Assembly: GCA_003482455.1 (NCBI GenBank)
Contig: DMYW01000024.1
Coordinates: 2,759 to 23,172 of the forward strand
Source: Rheinheimera sp.
GTDB taxonomy: Bacteria > Pseudomonadota > Gammaproteobacteria > Enterobacterales > Alteromonadaceae
Length of the DNA: 20,414 bases
Direction of reading: 5' to 3'
Shown here one piece after another: positions 1 to 8,514 of the stretch. Position 1 is the first letter of the stretch. Each line of letters starts with the position of its first letter. The position numbers were made by a program, and so were the translations under genes. A model generated the notes under the pieces. That model saw only the letters and a program-made list of their open reading frames with translations, had not been told where the DNA came from and searched no databases.

Positions 1-1
1 T

Positions 2-646
2 GAATTGGTGCTGCAACAACTAGCCAGCATGGGCCAGTGGCAATGGCAACAGCTGCAGTTGTTGCGCCAAGGCGCAGAGCTGGTCAGTCAGCCATTTTCC
101 CATCAACATGGCGGCGTCGAATGCCGCGATGTGCTGGAGTTATTGCAACAAGGGACGCTTCGCCGCCAATTGTTGCTGGTGCCTGATCAACTGATAAAAA
201 ACAAAAAGTATCGGTTAAAACCGTTGATCCGGCCGTTTCTACAATTGCTTGCCGCTTGCAGCCAGGCTCCTACCACGCAAACTATCATCGCTGCCGATGG
301 TTTGTTGCAATGGACTATGCCATCTGCCGAGCACGCCCGCGCATTGCTGGATCAGTACATTAGCCGCTGGCAGGACGGTTTAACTCGGCCATTGCCGATT
401 GAATTGTCGTTGGCCGAACAGTGGCTCACGGCGAAAAAACAGGACCAAGACTTGTTGCTCAAATTGGCCAAACTGTTTCAAGGCGATGAATTTGCGCCCG
501 GCGTGTTGGCGCAACATCCGTATTTAAGTCGAGTGTTTCAAGATTTTCAGCAGTTTTGGAGCATGCAATCCGAGCAATTGGCCGAGCAGTTATATCAGCC
601 ACTGCTCGCTGTGCTTGAACAAGCGACGTGGCAGGAGATTGGCTAA
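2..646 (+). CDS. recC: RecC, exonuclease V gamma subunit (C-terminal part, 5' end outside window)
   Basis: The reading frame is already open at the left edge and encodes the last ~214 residues of RecC, the Chi-recognition subunit of the RecBCD helicase-nuclease. RecC in E. coli is about 1120 residues, so most of the gene lies outside the window. The fragment matches the RecC C-terminal region in character: a GGVECRDV stretch near residue 40, an IRPFLQLL helix, the pattern RPLPIELSLAEQWL, and the end motif ...HPYLSRVFQDF...LYQPLLAVLE that resembles E. coli RecC from memory. The stop codon shares bases with the recB start (TAATG), and recB-recD follow, which fixes the identity. No ptrA gene lies between recC and recB, unlike in E. 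coli. No catalytic residues are expected here; RecC is a dead helicase/nuclease fold. Confidence 0.93.
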   Translation, partial: ELVLQQLASMGQWQWQQLQLLRQGAELVSQPFSHQHGGVECRDVLELLQQGTLRRQLLLVPDQLIKNKKYRLKPLIRPFLQLLAACSQAPTTQTIIAADGLLQWTMPSAEHARALLDQYISRWQDGLTRPLPIELSLAEQWLTAKKQDQDLLLKLAKLFQGDEFAPGVLAQHPYLSRVFQDFQQFWSMQSEQLAEQLYQPLLAVLEQATWQEIG

Positions 647-3600
647 TGCAAGCGTTAAACCCTCTGAGCTTACCGCTGAATTGTCGGGTATTGATTGAAG
701 CCAGCGCCGGGACAGGCAAAACCTTTACCATTGCCGCGTTGTATTTGCGTTTGGTGCTGGGGCATGGTCGTGAACGCCCGTTGTTACCCCAAGAAATTTT
801 GGTGGTGACCTTTACGGAAGCCGCCACCAGCGAATTAAAAGGCCGGATCCGCGCGCGGTTATCGCAAGCCGCACGTTATTTTGCCGGTGATGCAGCACCG
901 GTTGATCCCTTTTTGCAAGCATTAGCAGCCGAGTTTGCCAGTTCGTTATGGCCGGTGTGTGCTGAACGTTTGCAATTGGCAGCACAAGCGATGGACGAAG
1001 CCTGCATTTTGACTATCCACGGATGGTGTAATCGGATGCTTACTGAGCATGCTTTTGCCAGCGGTGCTGCTTTTGGACGCGAGTTACTGACGGATGAAGG
1101 CGCATTGTGGCAAGAAGTCAGTCAAGATTATTGGCGTCTGCATGTGTATCCGATGACCACCAGTCAATTTGAGCGCTACAGCAAAACCTACGCCTCGCCT
1201 GATGCGTTGCAACAAGACGTGATGCGCTTGCGGGATGCCGTTAGTGGCGAGGTGGACGCTCCTGTTGCAGCGGTGCAACGCGAATTGCAAGAGCGCAATC
1301 AGCAGCTGCGTGCGCTTAAAGCACCCTGGGGCGCGTGGATTGACGAACTGGCTGCGCTTATCGAACAAGGCCGCGCAGCAGGCTTGACCAACAACAAAAT
1401 GTTGCAGCCAAATCACGTCGATAACTGGTGGGCAAAACTGCGGATTTGGCAACAAAATGACAGCGCAGCCATGCCAGAGATTGGCAAAGGTGTGGAACGG
1501 TTAACCCCTGAAGGCCTGGCACAAGCGTGGAAAAGTGGTGAGCCGCCCGATCATCCTGCCTTGCATGCGATGCTGGGGCTAGAAGCTGCGCTGGCGGCAC
1601 TTCCGGATGCCAGTGCGTCATTGCGCAAGCACGCTGCCACGTGGTGCTTCGCGCAGCAACAGCAGCGAAAAACCAACCAACGCGCGTTGGGCTTTGATGA
1701 TTTGCTCACCGGGCTTGATCAGGCACTAGCGCAATCCGACAGCTTAGTGTCGTTGGTGCGCGCGCAATTTCCGCTGGCCTTGATTGACGAATTCCAAGAT
1801 ACCGACCCACTGCAATACCGTATTTTTAGTCGGGTATTTGGCCAAGATGGCGCGCTAATTTTAATTGGCGATCCCAAACAAGCCATCTATGGCTTTCGTG
1901 GCGCGGATATCTACACCTACTTGCAAGCAAAACGCGAGTCGCCGCTGCAGTTTTCGCTGGATACCAACTACCGCTCGACCCAGCAAGTGGTGGAAAGCGT
2001 CAACCAGCTGTTTATGCATGCCGAAGAGCGCGCCGCTGGGCAAGGCGCTTTTATGTTTCGAGCGCAACAAAATTTAGTCGCGTTTCAATCCGTCAAAGCC
2101 AAAGGACGCAGCGAACAGCTGCGGCTGCAAGGCGAGGAACTACCCGCGCTGCGGCTACAAGTGAGCGATGCGGAAAAACCGCTCAGCAAAACAGCCTGGT
2201 TAGCACAAGCGGCGCAACAAGCCGCCGACTCGATCGCCGAGTTGTTGTGGCACGCCCAGCAGCAACAATGTGGGTTTTACCAAGACGATACATGGCAACG
2301 GCCGCTGCAAAGCCGTGATATCGCTGTGCTGGTGAACAATCAACGTGAAGCGGATGCGGTGCGGAAATGTCTATTGCAACATGGCATTCGTAGCGTTTAT
2401 TTATCGGACAAAGGGAATGTGTTCAATTCGCCAATCGCTGGTCAATTGGCGATTTGGCTGGACGCCGTGTTAGAGCCGCGCTTGCCAAAAGTCCGTAATG
2501 CGCTGGCGACTATGGGGTTGGGGCAGTCACTTGCTGAATTAGACGCGTGGCAAGATCAGGATTGGGACCGTGCGCAGCATCAGTTCATCCGATACCAGCA
2601 AATCTGGCAACGCATTGGCGTGCAAGCCATGTTGTGTCAGCTGATGTTTGATTTTGACGTGGTGGCTACGTTGGCGGCGGTCGCCAACAGCGAGCGTTAT
2701 TTGACCGACTTGCTGCAACTCAGTGATTTATTGCAACAAGCCAGCCGCACGCTGGATGGTGAACGCGCCTTGCTGCGCTATTTGCATGAGCATATGCAAG
2801 GCGAGGGTGAGTTGGGCCTTGAAGCGACGCGGTTACAGCTCGAGAGCGATGATGCGTTGGTGCGTGTCGTGACTATTCATAAATCCAAAGGCTTGGAATA
2901 TCCCTGCGTGTTCTTGCCCTTTATGCTGCGCAGTAATGAAATTGAACTTAAGCATACGCCGCTAACACTGCATGATGCAGATGGACAGGTGCAGCGGGTA
3001 TTTCAGCCCAGCGAAGCGCAGCGTCAACAAGCTGACGATGAACGTTTAGCTGAAGATCTCCGCAAGTTGTATGTGGCACTGACCCGTGCTTGTTATTTCT
3101 GCCAACTCGAAGTGGCGCCGCTGAAAGAACGCAGTGCACTGGCTTATTTATTCACACCTGAGGCCGTGTTACCGGCAGGTCAAGTCGAAGCTGTGGTCGC
3201 GCCTTTGTTACAACGTGGCGCTGAGTGCGCTGTGATGCAACTGCAAGCGCCGCAAGCAAACAACTACCAACTCGTCGCAACAGCAGCCGATGCGCAACAA
3301 GGTGGTTTTCTGACGCGAGCGCCCAGTGCGCGTAGCCGCTGGTGGGTCGCCAGCTATAGTGCGTTGTTGTTGGAGCAAACCGATGTGGTGGGCTCAAAAC
3401 GCGCAGAACTGCGGCAAGAGTTATCCGAGCCTGCTGCAGAGTCTTTGCTGGCGGATGTCAGCGCCAGTTTGCAAAAAGGCGCGGCGATGGGCACCTTTTT
3501 GCACGAGCAGTTGGAATGGGCGTCGCAACAAGGTTTTGCCAAGGTCGCTGCTCAGCCAAGCTTGTGGTGGAGCCAATTGGAAAAGTCGGCGCAACAGTCT

Positions 3601-4248
3601 GGTATCGTCAAAAAGACCGAGCAAGGGTGGTTGCGTCAGCTGCTGCAAAGCGATCAAGAGCAACCTGCGTTGTTTGACGAACTGCAGCAAGCACTGGCGC
3701 CGCTTTGGCACTATTTACAAAGTTTGTTGCAATGTCAGCTGCCAACGCTTGGGTTATCGCTGTCGCAGCTTCCCGCTGCGTTGGCTGAATTGGAATTTTG
3801 GTTGCCGGTACACAAATTATCGGTGCGTCGGCTCGATCACATGATCCAGCAGGCCGTCTGGCCCGATGAACCGCGCCCTGCACTGCAAGAGGGGCAGCTG
3901 TACGGCATGCTCAAAGGTTTTATCGATTTATTGCTGTTTGACGGTCGCACTTATTATGTGATGGATTTCAAAAGTAATAGCTTAGAGGGCTATGACGACA
4001 CGCAGTTACAGCAAGCCATGTTAGCCAAACGCTACGACGTGCAAGCGGTACTGTATTGTTTGGCTTTGTATCGCTTATTGCGCAGCCGTGGTGATGCAAA
4101 CGCGCTGTCAAAGATAGGTCCGGCCATGTATTGGTTTTTACGCGGTAGCCACACGGACAATGCTGGCGTTTTGGCGATGCCGTGCCCAACCATGCTGTTG
4201 TTACGATTGGATCAAGAATTCCAGGAGGTAGTTGATGTTGAGTGCTAA
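646..4248 (+). CDS. recB: RecB, exonuclease V beta subunit (3'-5' helicase and nuclease)
   Basis: 1200 residues, close to E. coli RecB (1180). The chosen ATG overlaps the recC stop and has AGGAG at 633-637, 8 bases upstream; an in-frame GTG at 628 lacks this support. Superfamily 1 helicase motifs appear in order: Walker A EASAGTGKT at residues ~18-26, Walker B LIDEFQDTDPLQ near 380, motif III GDPKQAIYGFRGAD near 408, and motif V TIHKSKGLEYP near 744. The C-terminal nuclease domain keeps the PD-(D/E)XK residues: His953 in GTFLHEQLE, Asp1094 in GFIDLL, Asp1107 and Lys1109 in VMDFKS, with the same 13-residue Asp-Asp spacing as E. coli RecB. It therefore looks catalytically intact. RecBCD processes double-strand breaks, degrades linear foreign DNA and loads RecA at Chi. 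Its end overlaps recD by 14 bases. Confidence 0.98.
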   Translation: MQALNPLSLPLNCRVLIEASAGTGKTFTIAALYLRLVLGHGRERPLLPQEILVVTFTEAATSELKGRIRARLSQAARYFAGDAAPVDPFLQALAAEFASSLWPVCAERLQLAAQAMDEACILTIHGWCNRMLTEHAFASGAAFGRELLTDEGALWQEVSQDYWRLHVYPMTTSQFERYSKTYASPDALQQDVMRLRDAVSGEVDAPVAAVQRELQERNQQLRALKAPWGAWIDELAALIEQGRAAGLTNNKMLQPNHVDNWWAKLRIWQQNDSAAMPEIGKGVERLTPEGLAQAWKSGEPPDHPALHAMLGLEAALAALPDASASLRKHAATWCFAQQQQRKTNQRALGFDDLLTGLDQALAQSDSLVSLVRAQFPLALIDEFQDTDPLQYRIFSRVFGQDGALILIGDPKQAIYGFRGADIYTYLQAKRESPLQFSLDTNYRSTQQVVESVNQLFMHAEERAAGQGAFMFRAQQNLVAFQSVKAKGRSEQLRLQGEELPALRLQVSDAEKPLSKTAWLAQAAQQAADSIAELLWHAQQQQCGFYQDDTWQRPLQSRDIAVLVNNQREADAVRKCLLQHGIRSVYLSDKGNVFNSPIAGQLAIWLDAVLEPRLPKVRNALATMGLGQSLAELDAWQDQDWDRAQHQFIRYQQIWQRIGVQAMLCQLMFDFDVVATLAAVANSERYLTDLLQLSDLLQQASRTLDGERALLRYLHEHMQGEGELGLEATRLQLESDDALVRVVTIHKSKGLEYPCVFLPFMLRSNEIELKHTPLTLHDADGQVQRVFQPSEAQRQQADDERLAEDLRKLYVALTRACYFCQLEVAPLKERSALAYLFTPEAVLPAGQVEAVVAPLLQRGAECAVMQLQAPQANNYQLVATAADAQQGGFLTRAPSARSRWWVASYSALLLEQTDVVGSKRAELRQELSEPAAESLLADVSASLQKGAAMGTFLHEQLEWASQQGFAKVAAQPSLWWSQLEKSAQQSGIVKKTEQGWLRQLLQSDQEQPALFDELQQALAPLWHYLQSLLQCQLPTLGLSLSQLPAALAELEFWLPVHKLSVRRLDHMIQQAVWPDEPRPALQEGQLYGMLKGFIDLLLFDGRTYYVMDFKSNSLEGYDDTQLQQAMLAKRYDVQAVLYCLALYRLLRSRGDANALSKIGPAMYWFLRGSHTDNAGVLAMPCPTMLLLRLDQEFQEVVDVEC

Positions 4249-6175
4249 CTGGCCATGGTTAGAAAGTCTGCGCCATTTAGGCTTGTGTCGCGCGCTTGAT
4301 CGCCATTTAGTGCTGGGATGTCTGAGAGAATATCAGCAGCAAATACAACCGCTTAAAGAAGATGAAGCTGCGTTCTTGCTGTTTTGGTTAACGCTGTGCA
4401 GCGGCCAAGTGGCGCAAGGACATATCTGCTTGGATATCGAATTAGCCTGTCGTGAGCCCGCTTCACTGCTGCCTAGCGGCACTTTGCCATACGGCATGGC
4501 GTATCAAGAGTTAAAACAGCAGCTGCAAGCAAACCCATTCGCACAGGTGTTGCAGGGTTTGCAAGCGCATCCACAACTTGTCGGGCCGCAAGCACCATTT
4601 GTATTGCGTGGCCATCGCTTGTATCTGCGCCGATATGCATCGGTTGAACAGCAAATCATTGAGTTTATTGAGCAACGCGCACAGGTGCAGCTCCCCGTTC
4701 CAGTGCCGGTATTAGCGCAGGCAATCACCGATTGGTTTGGGGATGTACCCAAGCAGCTTGATTGGCAACGTTTGGCCTGTGCTATGGCAGCAAGCCGGGC
4801 GTTTTCCGTGATCACCGGCGGGCCAGGCACTGGCAAAACCACCACAGTGGTGCGATTGGTTGGAATTTTAAGCCAGCTCGCCGCACAAGGTGCATTGCAG
4901 CTGGCACTGGCTGCTCCTACCGGCAAAGCCGCCGCTCGGCTTACAGAATCGTTTGAATTGGCAGTGGGCAAGTTAGCGCCCGCACAGCAGGCAATATTGG
5001 CGCGGGTGCCTAGCAAAGCGCAAACCATTCATCGTTTATTGGGTCGCAGCGCCGATGGCGAGTTTCGTTTTCATGCCGGTCAGCCGTTGCCGCTGGATGT
5101 ATTGATTATCGATGAAGCATCAATGGTCGACGCCGAGTTACTGGCGGCTGTGCTTGCCGCGTTGCCGCGCACTGCGCGCTTGGTATTGCTTGGCGACAAA
5201 GACCAGCTGGCGTCGGTCGAAGCGGGGGCAGTGCTGGCGGAGCTATGCGATCAAGCGGAACGCGCCCGCTATTGGCCATCGACAGCGGCGCTGCTTACAC
5301 AACTGACTGGGTTGCCGCTCGACGCCCACTGGCTGGACGAGCAAGGCGGCATGTTGCAACAACAAGTGGTGATGCTGCGCGAATCGCGTCGGTTTTCGGC
5401 CGACAGCGGCATAGGTCGCCTGGCCGCGGCGGTCAATCAAGGTGCTACCCAGCAGATTGAGCACTGGTTAAGCGCACCCGATGCCTTAGGTGCTGACATA
5501 CAGTTACTGCCAGCGACGTCAACCGCAGATCTGTGGCCATGGCTACGCGCGGTATTAGCGCCGCTATGGCAGCAAGTGAAGTGGCTTGCGCAGCAGTCGT
5601 TGGACGACGCGGCGTTAAGCGCACATTGTTTGAAGCTGCTGGCGCAGTTGGCGCAATTGCAGCTGCTGTGCGCCGTGCGGCAAGGCCCCTGGGGGGTTGA
5701 GACAGTCAACCAGCAATTGCAGCAGTATTTGCGCAAAATGGGGGATATTCAAACCGCGGCGGATTGGTACCCAGGGCGCGTGGTGATGGTGCGACAAAAC
5801 GACTACAGCACCGGTTTGATGAATGGCGATGTCGGTTTGTCTGTCAGTTGGCTCGACAGCTCGGGTGTGTCGGTGCAAAAAGTGGTGTTTGCTGATGGGC
5901 AAGGGGGCGTGCGGTTCTTCTTACCAAGTCGCTTGCCGGAAGTTGAGACGGCATATGCAGTGACAGTGCACAAATCACAAGGTTCGGAATACCAGCATGC
6001 GATGCTGCTGCTGCCAGATACCGACAGCCCGGTGTTAACGCGGGAGTTGGTTTACACCGCCATTACCCGTGCCAAACAAACCTTCAGCTTGGTGTTGCCA
6101 AACCCAGCCTTGTTGCTACAAGCAGTGCGTCGGCCTACTGAGCGCCGCGGCGGCTTGCGCGTGCGTCAATCTTAA
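4235..6175 (+). CDS. recD: RecD, exonuclease V alpha subunit (5'-3' helicase)
   Basis: 646 residues, slightly longer than E. coli RecD (608). The ATG at 4235 has AGGAGG at 4223-4228 with ideal spacing; a TTG one codon earlier is less likely. It starts inside the last codons of recB, so translation is probably coupled. Visible motifs: Walker A GGPGTGKT at residues 195-202 (Lys201), Walker B LIIDEASMVD with Asp293-Glu294, LGDKDQLASVEAG about 30 residues later, the UvrD_C_2-type motif V AVTVHKSQGSEY near residue 575, and motif VI YTAITRAK near 607. The N-terminal ~160 residues correspond to the RecC-contacting domain of RecD. The product is the fast 5'-3' motor of RecBCD that also controls its nuclease and RecA loading. 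The gene closes the operon; the next gene is convergent. Confidence 0.97.
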   Translation: MLSANWPWLESLRHLGLCRALDRHLVLGCLREYQQQIQPLKEDEAAFLLFWLTLCSGQVAQGHICLDIELACREPASLLPSGTLPYGMAYQELKQQLQANPFAQVLQGLQAHPQLVGPQAPFVLRGHRLYLRRYASVEQQIIEFIEQRAQVQLPVPVPVLAQAITDWFGDVPKQLDWQRLACAMAASRAFSVITGGPGTGKTTTVVRLVGILSQLAAQGALQLALAAPTGKAAARLTESFELAVGKLAPAQQAILARVPSKAQTIHRLLGRSADGEFRFHAGQPLPLDVLIIDEASMVDAELLAAVLAALPRTARLVLLGDKDQLASVEAGAVLAELCDQAERARYWPSTAALLTQLTGLPLDAHWLDEQGGMLQQQVVMLRESRRFSADSGIGRLAAAVNQGATQQIEHWLSAPDALGADIQLLPATSTADLWPWLRAVLAPLWQQVKWLAQQSLDDAALSAHCLKLLAQLAQLQLLCAVRQGPWGVETVNQQLQQYLRKMGDIQTAADWYPGRVVMVRQNDYSTGLMNGDVGLSVSWLDSSGVSVQKVVFADGQGGVRFFLPSRLPEVETAYAVTVHKSQGSEYQHAMLLLPDTDSPVLTRELVYTAITRAKQTFSLVLPNPALLLQAVRRPTERRGGLRVRQS

Positions 6176-6190
6176 ACGTCGTGGCTACGG

Positions 6191-6216
6191 CAGACGCGTT
6201 ACACCAAACGCGTTTG
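6191..6216. terminator. Hairpin between convergent recD and LysR gene, possible weak terminator
   Basis: CAGACGCGTT (6191-6200) and AACGCGTTTG (6207-6216) can pair over 10 bp with one G-T wobble around a 6-base loop. The stop codon of the LysR gene (6199-6201) lies inside it. Neither strand has a run of T after the stem, so it is not a standard intrinsic terminator. Its place in the 23-base gap between two convergent genes suggests it may slow or block read-through. Confidence 0.3.
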
Positions 6217-7083
6217 CTGCCAACTTTGTTGTAAAAATGCCAAAATTGCCGCGGTTTCGCGTCGTTTGTGATCAGGGCGGTAATGGCAGTGGTACTGGCC
6301 CCATGGCAGCGGATAACGCCACTGGGTCAGTGCGACCAGTTCACCGCGCGTCACAGCGTCAAATGCCAAGAAGCTGTTACTCAGTGCAAAGCCATAACCG
6401 GAACTGACCGTCTTGGCGGCCAGCAAGGCCAACGTCACTTGCTGATATTGCGTGGCTGCCGGCGGTGGCAGCGCTTGTTGCTGACACCAGAGTTGCCAGT
6501 CGCTGCCTTGCTCTGAGGTGACCAACGGCGTTTTGACGATATCCGCAGGGCACCACTGCGTTTGACTGGCGAACAGCCTAGGGTGGCACACCGGAAACCA
6601 CCATTCAGTACCGAACGCCTGTGACACAAACCCCTGCGGGCAAGGCCAAGTGCCAATCACCAAATCCGCCTGTTGGCTGTCCAAACTTTCTAGACTCGAC
6701 TCCATATGCAGCAAGGTATCGATGTCGGGGTGACTGGCATGAAACTCGGCGAGCCGTGGCGCCAGCCATTCCACCGCGATCGAGGTTTGTGCGACGATGC
6801 GCAGCAGCTGTTTACTCGGCGCGCGTAGTTGCTGACAGACCAGTTCGATGCGACCAAAACTATCGTGCAGGACCTGCGCCAGGCTGTCGCCCGCTTGCGT
6901 TAGCTGCAGCGGGTGACTGCTGCGATCCAACAAGCGACAGCCCAGTTGGCTTTCCAGCAATTTGATTTGATGACTGATGGCACTTTGACTGACACAAAGC
7001 GCCGTTGCCGCTTGGCTCATGCTGCGATAAGTTGCCGTCGTGGCAAAGGCTTGCAAGGCTTTGAGTGAAGGAAGTGTGGCCAT
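6199..7083 (-). CDS. LysR-family transcriptional regulator (GcvA-like)
   Basis: 294 residues, typical LysR size. The start was placed at the ATG giving MATLPSLKALQAF, because LysR and GcvA-type proteins begin this way; an upstream in-frame ATG at 7131 would add 16 residues without counterpart and would place the putative operator inside the gene. Neither start has a strong ribosome site. The winged helix-turn-helix covers residues ~5-63, with the recognition helix in SQAATALCVSQSAISHQIKLLE-like sequence at 22-44. An effector-binding domain (LysR substrate fold) begins near residue 90. The gene is divergent from the M24 peptidase gene with ~100 bases between starts, the usual LysR arrangement, so that peptidase gene is the likely target along with itself. 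The effector cannot be told from sequence. Confidence 0.93.
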   Translation of the reverse strand: MATLPSLKALQAFATTATYRSMSQAATALCVSQSAISHQIKLLESQLGCRLLDRSSHPLQLTQAGDSLAQVLHDSFGRIELVCQQLRAPSKQLLRIVAQTSIAVEWLAPRLAEFHASHPDIDTLLHMESSLESLDSQQADLVIGTWPCPQGFVSQAFGTEWWFPVCHPRLFASQTQWCPADIVKTPLVTSEQGSDWQLWCQQQALPPPAATQYQQVTLALLAAKTVSSGYGFALSNSFLAFDAVTRGELVALTQWRYPLPWGQYHCHYRPDHKRRETAAILAFLQQSWQQTRLV

Positions 7084-7098
7084 TGTTGAAACCAATTC

Positions 7099-7121
7099 AT
7101 GATATTTTGAAAAACTATCAT
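7099..7121. promoter_or_regulatory. Dyad operator candidate for the LysR-type regulator
   Basis: ATGATA at 7099-7104 and TATCAT at 7116-7121 form a perfect 6-bp inverted repeat separated by 11 bases; the inner TTTT/AAAA bases extend the dyad with one offset. It sits between the divergent LysR and M24 peptidase genes, where LysR proteins usually bind. A direct repeat ATTCATG occurs at 7095-7101 and 7126-7132, about three helical turns apart. On the minus strand a perfect TTGACA at 7139-7134 could be the -35 of the regulator's promoter, although a good -10 is missing; binding here would fit autorepression. Confidence 0.5.
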
Positions 7122-7144
7122 TTTTATTCATGCTGTCAAGGCGC

Positions 7145-7150
7145 CATACT
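7145..7150 (+). promoter_or_regulatory. Possible -10 element of the M24 peptidase promoter
   Basis: CATACT at 7145-7150 lies 31 bases before the chosen start codon and has no recognisable -35. With a start of transcription near 7157 the dyad operator would be centred near -47, which suits a LysR-activated promoter. The assignment is inference from position. Confidence 0.25.
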
Positions 7151-7181
7151 GCAAGCGACGCAACAAAAACAGGGCTTATCT

Positions 7182-8411
7182 ATGACAATGCTGGCAAAAC
7201 GAATTGGTGGGGCGGACCCGACGCAGGTATTAAATCAATTATCCAACATGACCGCTGGGGTAGAGCCGATTGCCACGGCTGAGTATCAGTTGCGGATCAA
7301 CCGCGCTTGTCAGTTAATGCGCCAACAAGGTATCGCAGCTTTGTACCTCAACGCCGGCACCAATTTATTGTATTTCACCGGCACGCATTGGTATGCCAGC
7401 GAGCGGTTAGTGGGGGCTATCCTCACCGCGGAGGGTGAACTGCATTATCTCGCGCCTGTGTTTGAAATAGGCACGCTGGCCGGATTTCAAGAAGTGTCAG
7501 GGCCGGTGCATGGCTGGGAAGAACATGAAAGTCCGTATCAATTGTTCATGCAACTGCTGGATGAACTTGGCATTGCCCCTGATGCCAGCATTGGTTTGGA
7601 TGAAGCGACGGCGTTTTTTATCGTCGATGGCCTGCAGCAGCTGGCGGGTTCACGCAAGTTGGTCAACGGCTCTGCGGTGACCGCCTTGTGTCGCCGGCAA
7701 AAATCCGCGGCAGAACTGTCCATTATGCAACGAGCGATGGACATGACGTTGCTGGTGCATCAAGCGGTAGCGCAAATTCTGTACGAAGGCATCACAACCC
7801 GCGAAGTAGAGGCTTTTATTGATGAAGCGCATCGACGAGTCGGCGCACCGGCCGGTTCGTATTTTTGTATCGTGTTGTTTGGTCCTGACAGCGCGTTTCC
7901 GCATGGCGTCAAAACACCCAAACCGCTCGCGCAAGGCGATATGGTGCTGATTGACACCGGTTGTCGCTTGCACGACTACGTGTCAGATATCACGCGCAGT
8001 TATGTGTTTGGCACGCCAACGCCACGGCAAACAGCCATTTGGCAACTGGAAAAACAAGCGCAAGCGGCTGCTTTTGCGGCTGCGCAGTTAGGACAGCCGT
8101 GCGGCTCGGTCGATGATGCCGCGCGCCGCGTGCTAACAGCCGCAGGTCTTGGCCCTGATTATCAGCTGCCGGGCTTACCGCATCGCACGGGTCACGGTAT
8201 AGGTCTGGATATCCATGAATGGCCTTATTTAGTGCGCGGCAATGCCACGCCGCTGCAAGTGGGAATGTGTTTTAGCAACGAACCGATGATTTGTATCCCA
8301 GGTGAATTTGGCGTGCGGCTCGAGGATCACTTCTACATGACGGAGCAAGGTCCGCGCTGGTTCACCGAGCCTGCTGATGCTATCGATGACCCATTTGGTT
8401 GGCAGCGCTAA
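7182..8411 (+). CDS. M24-family metallopeptidase (Xaa-Pro aminopeptidase/prolidase-like)
   Basis: 409 residues from an ATG with AGGG at 7171-7174; longer in-frame starts run back into the regulator's promoter region. The N-terminal ~180 residues look like the creatinase/prolidase N domain (ALYLNAGTNLLYFTGTHWY). The C-terminal pita-bread domain carries all five expected metal ligands: Asp258 (LIDTGC), Asp269 (SDITRSY), His338 (RTGHGIGLD), Glu367 (SNEPM) and Glu381 (VRLEDH). His345 in DIHEWP is the likely catalytic histidine. It is therefore predicted to be an active dinuclear cytoplasmic peptidase that cleaves Xaa-Pro peptide bonds. No signal peptide is seen. It lies divergent to a LysR gene that probably controls it. 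Members of this family also include creatinases, so the substrate is not certain. Confidence 0.93.
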   Translation: MTMLAKRIGGADPTQVLNQLSNMTAGVEPIATAEYQLRINRACQLMRQQGIAALYLNAGTNLLYFTGTHWYASERLVGAILTAEGELHYLAPVFEIGTLAGFQEVSGPVHGWEEHESPYQLFMQLLDELGIAPDASIGLDEATAFFIVDGLQQLAGSRKLVNGSAVTALCRRQKSAAELSIMQRAMDMTLLVHQAVAQILYEGITTREVEAFIDEAHRRVGAPAGSYFCIVLFGPDSAFPHGVKTPKPLAQGDMVLIDTGCRLHDYVSDITRSYVFGTPTPRQTAIWQLEKQAQAAAFAAAQLGQPCGSVDDAARRVLTAAGLGPDYQLPGLPHRTGHGIGLDIHEWPYLVRGNATPLQVGMCFSNEPMICIPGEFGVRLEDHFYMTEQGPRWFTEPADAIDDPFGWQR

Positions 8412-8455
8412 CTCTGTTTTAAGCAACACCGCCACTGCACTGGCGAAATGCTTGC

Positions 8456-8485
8456 TTGCAAGGCCGCCTGTTATCCCGTGATAAT
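8456..8485 (+). promoter_or_regulatory. Predicted sigma70-type promoter of uppP
   Basis: TTGCAA at 8456-8461 and GATAAT at 8480-8485 are separated by 18 bases, upstream of uppP and downstream of the peptidase stop codon. Transcription would begin near 8492, about 23 bases before the start codon. The same stretch also forms an inverted repeat, so another reading is possible. Confidence 0.4.
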
Positions 8486-8503
8486 AGCGGCTTTGCCGTT
8501 TTT
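8463..8503 (+). other. Two overlapping hairpins before uppP, terminator-like
   Basis: GCCGC (8463-8467) can pair with GCGGC (8487-8491), enclosing a second perfect pair TTATC/GATAA (8471-8475, 8480-8484) around a CCGT loop. In competition, AGCGGC (8486-8491) can pair with GCCGTT (8495-8500) around a TTT loop, followed by TTT (8501-8503), like a small intrinsic terminator. The ribosome site AGGAG of uppP begins at 8504. This may simply end the peptidase transcript, or act as a leader on read-through RNA. Confidence 0.4.
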
Positions 8504-8514
8504 AGGAGTGTCGC

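Noticed and set aside
3326..3844. 172-codon + frame inside recB
   Set aside because: It is in an alternative frame of the well-supported RecB nuclease region, and its arginine/cysteine/tryptophan-rich product looks like an out-of-frame translation.
4504..5028. 174-codon minus-strand frame inside recD
   Set aside because: Antisense to the RecD Walker A region; the composition (many Cys, Ala, Thr) is that of a reverse-strand shadow.
646..6175. Idea that recBCD here is a novel defence system
   Set aside because: All three proteins show normal size and motifs of housekeeping RecBCD, and no defence gene lies beside them in the window.
7084..7181. Longer N termini for the LysR protein and the M24 peptidase
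   Set aside because: The extensions overlap each other across the divergent promoter region, contain the dyad operator and do not resemble the family N termini.
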